Assembly: GCF_036784765.1 (NCBI RefSeq)
Contig: NZ_CP136651.1
Location: 1,240,001-1,304,000, forward strand
Direction: 5' to 3'
Source of the DNA: Novosphingobium sp. ZN18A2
GTDB taxonomy: Bacteria > Pseudomonadota > Alphaproteobacteria > Sphingomonadales > Sphingomonadaceae
DNA: 64,000 bases
Shown here: positions 58,655 through 64,000 of the stretch, in pieces
How the letters are laid out: each line of letters begins with the position of its first letter
Position numbering within the stretch: position 1 is the stretch's first letter
The notes under the pieces: generated by a model
What the model was told of the DNA's origin: nothing
Database searches by the model: none
Seen by the model: the letters and a program-made list of their open reading frames with translations, nothing else
Made by a program: the position numbers and the translations under genes

Positions 58655-59092
58655 ATGCAGACGGCCAAGAACGGCGATACCGTCGTTATCGATTTCGTGG
58701 TGCGCACCGCCGACGGACGCATTGTGGGCAGCACAGAGCAGGAAGGCCCGCAGACCGTGACGCTGGGTGAATCGCAGATCTTCCCGCAGGTCGAATCCGC
58801 GCTGAACGGCATGGAAGTCGGCAGCGAACAGGAGGTGACGGTTGCTTCCGACGACGCGTTCGGTCCGCGGCGCGAAGAACTGGTGATCCAGATCCCGCGT
58901 GCGAACCTGCCGCAGGAAACCGAACCGCAGCCCGGCATGGGGCTTTCGGCGCAGCAGCCGGACGGTTCCACAATCGACATGATCATCACCCAGGTGAGCG
59001 ATGCAGACGTTACGGCCGACGGCAACCACCCGCTTGCCGGGGAAGACCTGCATTTCGGCCTGACGCTGGTCGAGATCAAGCCCGCTGCATAA
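58655..59092 (+). CDS. FKBP-type peptidyl-prolyl isomerase (SlyD-like)
   Basis: Proline isomerase/chaperone, 145 aa. It begins AKNGDTVVIDFVVRTADGRIVGSTEQEGPQTVTLGES, the SlyD-type FKBP half, then EVTVASDDAFGPRREELVIQIPRANLP, marking the insert-in-flap domain, and closes with HPLAGEDLHFGLTLVEI. SlyD's His/Cys-rich metal tail is missing. AAAGGA before the ATG supports the start. It follows hflX by about 150 bases and ends at a clear terminator. Confidence 0.93.
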   Translation: MQTAKNGDTVVIDFVVRTADGRIVGSTEQEGPQTVTLGESQIFPQVESALNGMEVGSEQEVTVASDDAFGPRREELVIQIPRANLPQETEPQPGMGLSAQQPDGSTIDMIITQVSDADVTADGNHPLAGEDLHFGLTLVEIKPAA

Positions 59093-59103
59093 TCGGCGGG
59101 CAT

Positions 59104-59133
59104 AGCGGCGGAGTGGTTATTCCGCCGCTTTTA
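59104..59133 (+). terminator. Rho-independent terminator of the FKBP gene
   Basis: AGCGGCGGA (59104-59112) pairs with TCCGCCGCT (59121-59129) and is followed by TTTTA. The stem overlaps the last codons of the convergent mazG gene. Confidence 0.85.
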
Positions 59134-59893
59134 CCCGCTGCCAGAGGACTTCCTGTTCGTCGAGCGAAAGCTCGGCGAACGTCCCTGGCGCGAGCGCTTC
59201 CATCGCCCGAAATCGGCGTTCGAACTTGGCGTTGGCAGCGCGCAGCGCGTCTTCGGGTGCTATGCCGTTGGCGCGGACAAGGTTGACCGCGGCGAACAGC
59301 AGGTCGCCCGCTTCCAGCAGGCGCTCTTCATCGGTTGTTGCGGCGGCAAGCTCGTCCATTTCTTCGGCCACCTTCGCCGCCGGGCCTTCAGTGTCGGGCC
59401 AGTCGAATCCCTGCCGCGCCGCACGTTTTTGCAGTTTTTCCGCGCGCATCAGTGCGGGAAGGGCCAGCGCCACGCCGTCCATGGCGCTGGTCGCGCCCTT
59501 TGCCTCGCGCTCTTTCGCTTTCAACGCTTCCCAGCGTTCCTCGCGCCCAGTGGGTTCGTGATCGCCTTCATCGAAGATGTGCGGGTGGCGCGCTTCCATC
59601 TTTTCGGAGATCGCATCGGCAACCGATCCGAAATCGAACTGTCCCGCTTCCTCGGCCATGCGCGCATGGAACACGACTTGCAGCAGAAGGTCGCCCAGTT
59701 CCTCGCGCAGCAGGGCCATGTCGGACCGCTCGATCGCGTCGGCCACTTCATAGGCTTCCTCGATCGTGTAGGGCGCGATGGTAGAAAAATCCTGCGCCAG
59801 GTCCCATTCACATCCGCCGCGCGGATCGCGCAGGCGCGCCATGATCGCCAGAAGGCGCTGCATCGGGGCAAGGTCGGGCAGGCGGTCGGTCAT
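59117..59893 (-). CDS. mazG: Nucleoside triphosphate pyrophosphohydrolase MazG
   Basis: Hydrolyses (d)NTPs to NMPs plus pyrophosphate, 258 aa with two MazG repeats. Repeat one has LRDPRGGCEWDLAQDFSTIAPYTIEEAYEVADAIE, ELGDLLLQVVFHARMAEE with the ExxE...ExxD metal site. Repeat two has VAEEMDELAA and DEERLLEAGDLLFAAVNLVR. RHPHIFDE between them is typical. It is co-directional with the SixA and helicase genes, 11 bases after sixA. Confidence 0.95.
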   Translation of the reverse strand: MTDRLPDLAPMQRLLAIMARLRDPRGGCEWDLAQDFSTIAPYTIEEAYEVADAIERSDMALLREELGDLLLQVVFHARMAEEAGQFDFGSVADAISEKMEARHPHIFDEGDHEPTGREERWEALKAKEREAKGATSAMDGVALALPALMRAEKLQKRAARQGFDWPDTEGPAAKVAEEMDELAAATTDEERLLEAGDLLFAAVNLVRANGIAPEDALRAANAKFERRFRAMEALAPGTFAELSLDEQEVLWQRVKAAE

Positions 59894-59904
59894 TCCGGTG
59901 ATGC

Positions 59905-60450
59905 TCAGTCCACCATCTGCGGGCCAAGCGAAGGATCGAGATCGCGCGGGCGCGTCATCGCCACGAGTTTCGCGCTGCGTTCCGCCACGTCGGCCCAGCG
60001 GTCCACCGGGATTTCCAGCACGGCGAAGGTCGCCGTGGGGAACTTCATCTCCACTTCGTCACGCAGCGGGCTCGATCCGTCGTCGGGCACAAGGTCGAAG
60101 ATCAGGTCTTCAAGGCCGGGGTTGTGGCCCACCATCATCACGCTGGCCGGATCGCCAGAGATGCCGTGGAGCAGGTCCAGCAGGGTCGCCGAACTGGCAA
60201 GGTAGATGCGCCGGTCCCATTCGACCGGAAAGCTTTGACCGAACGCCTTGGTCGCTTCCTCGATCGTTTCGGCCACGCGCACCGCGGGCGAGGCGATCAC
60301 GCGGTCGAAATGGAAGCCCGAATCGCGCACATGCTCGCCCATCAACCGCGCGCCCTTGCGTCCGCGCGCGTTCAGCGGCCGGTCGAAATCGCGCGCGCGC
60401 GCATCCGACCAGTCGGACTTGGCGTGACGGAAAAGGCCAAGGGTCTTCAA
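59905..60450 (-). CDS. SixA-like histidine phosphatase
   Basis: Histidine phosphatase superfamily branch 1, 181 aa. The catalytic RHAK motif is near the start (LGLFRHAKSDWSD), followed by DRPLNARGRKGARLMGEHV, VIASPAVRVAETI and the second catalytic His in VMMVGHNPGLEDL. SixA in E. coli dephosphorylates the phospho-His of PTS/ArcB-type proteins. The substrate here is not known. It lies 3 bases after the helicase stop. Confidence 0.92.
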   Translation of the reverse strand: MKTLGLFRHAKSDWSDARARDFDRPLNARGRKGARLMGEHVRDSGFHFDRVIASPAVRVAETIEEATKAFGQSFPVEWDRRIYLASSATLLDLLHGISGDPASVMMVGHNPGLEDLIFDLVPDDGSSPLRDEVEMKFPTATFAVLEIPVDRWADVAERSAKLVAMTRPRDLDPSLGPQMVD

Positions 60451-60453
60451 GCG

Positions 60454-64000
<3,547 letters not shown>

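Overview
The window is high-GC DNA from an alphaproteobacterium, most likely a sphingomonad (Novosphingobium/Sphingobium/Sphingomonas type). Pointers are a GcrA cell-cycle regulator, an ntrBC-ntrYX block followed by hfq and hflX, a fused ispDF gene, HspQ, and an Hfq with two Sm domains in one chain. The genus is an inference from gene content, not a measured identity.

Layout. Positions 1-8.7 kb are core chromosome: the end of a site-2 protease gene, truB-rpsO-pnp with two clear terminators, a diguanylate cyclase, gcrA, an ABC-2 permease, hspQ and tRNA-Ser(CGA). Positions 8.7-28.6 kb are an accessory region starting at the 3' end of the tRNA. It opens with the N-terminal stump of a tyrosine integrase, cut off by an IS6-type element that also truncates a VOC-family gene. 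Then come a TetR regulator, a methyltransferase, decayed pieces (ADP-ribosylglycohydrolase, two IS3 fragments), a VOC protein and an alpha/beta hydrolase whose last codons were displaced by an IS21 element with a visible 7-bp target duplication. The functional heart is a tightly overlapping minus-strand operon (gntR, HMG-CoA lyase-like, hyuA, hyuB, CaiB-type CoA transferase, cysteine hydrolase) divergent from a TonB-dependent receptor. It reads as an uptake-and-catabolism unit of unknown substrate. An IS6 relic closes the region.

Positions 28.6-35.2 kb carry a complete N-type F1Fo ATPase operon (atpDCQRBEFAG, minus strand), separate in type from the usual F-ATPase and probably acquired laterally. 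Positions 35.6-43.3 kb are one plus-strand cassette: PepSY protein, OmpR-type regulator, histidine kinase, TolC-like lipoprotein, membrane-fusion lipoprotein and RND pump, most joined by 4-bp overlaps.

Positions 43.4-64 kb return to core functions: a NYN-LOTUS protein, carbonic anhydrase, lipA, a RatA/COQ10-like protein, a structured intergenic repeat, a CinA-family amidase, ispDF, dusB, ntrB-ntrC-ntrY-ntrX, tandem-Sm hfq, hflX, an FKBP isomerase, mazG, a SixA phosphatase, a DinG/XPD-like helicase and the start of an adenosine/adenine deaminase gene that runs off the window.

The observations most worth following are the hyuAB/HMG-lyase/CoA-transferase operon with its TTGTATACAA palindromes, the IS21 insertion whose target gene can be rebuilt, the N-ATPase with a two-carboxylate c subunit and b-delta fusion, the tandem Hfq, and the nested-hairpin repeat near 46.5 kb.
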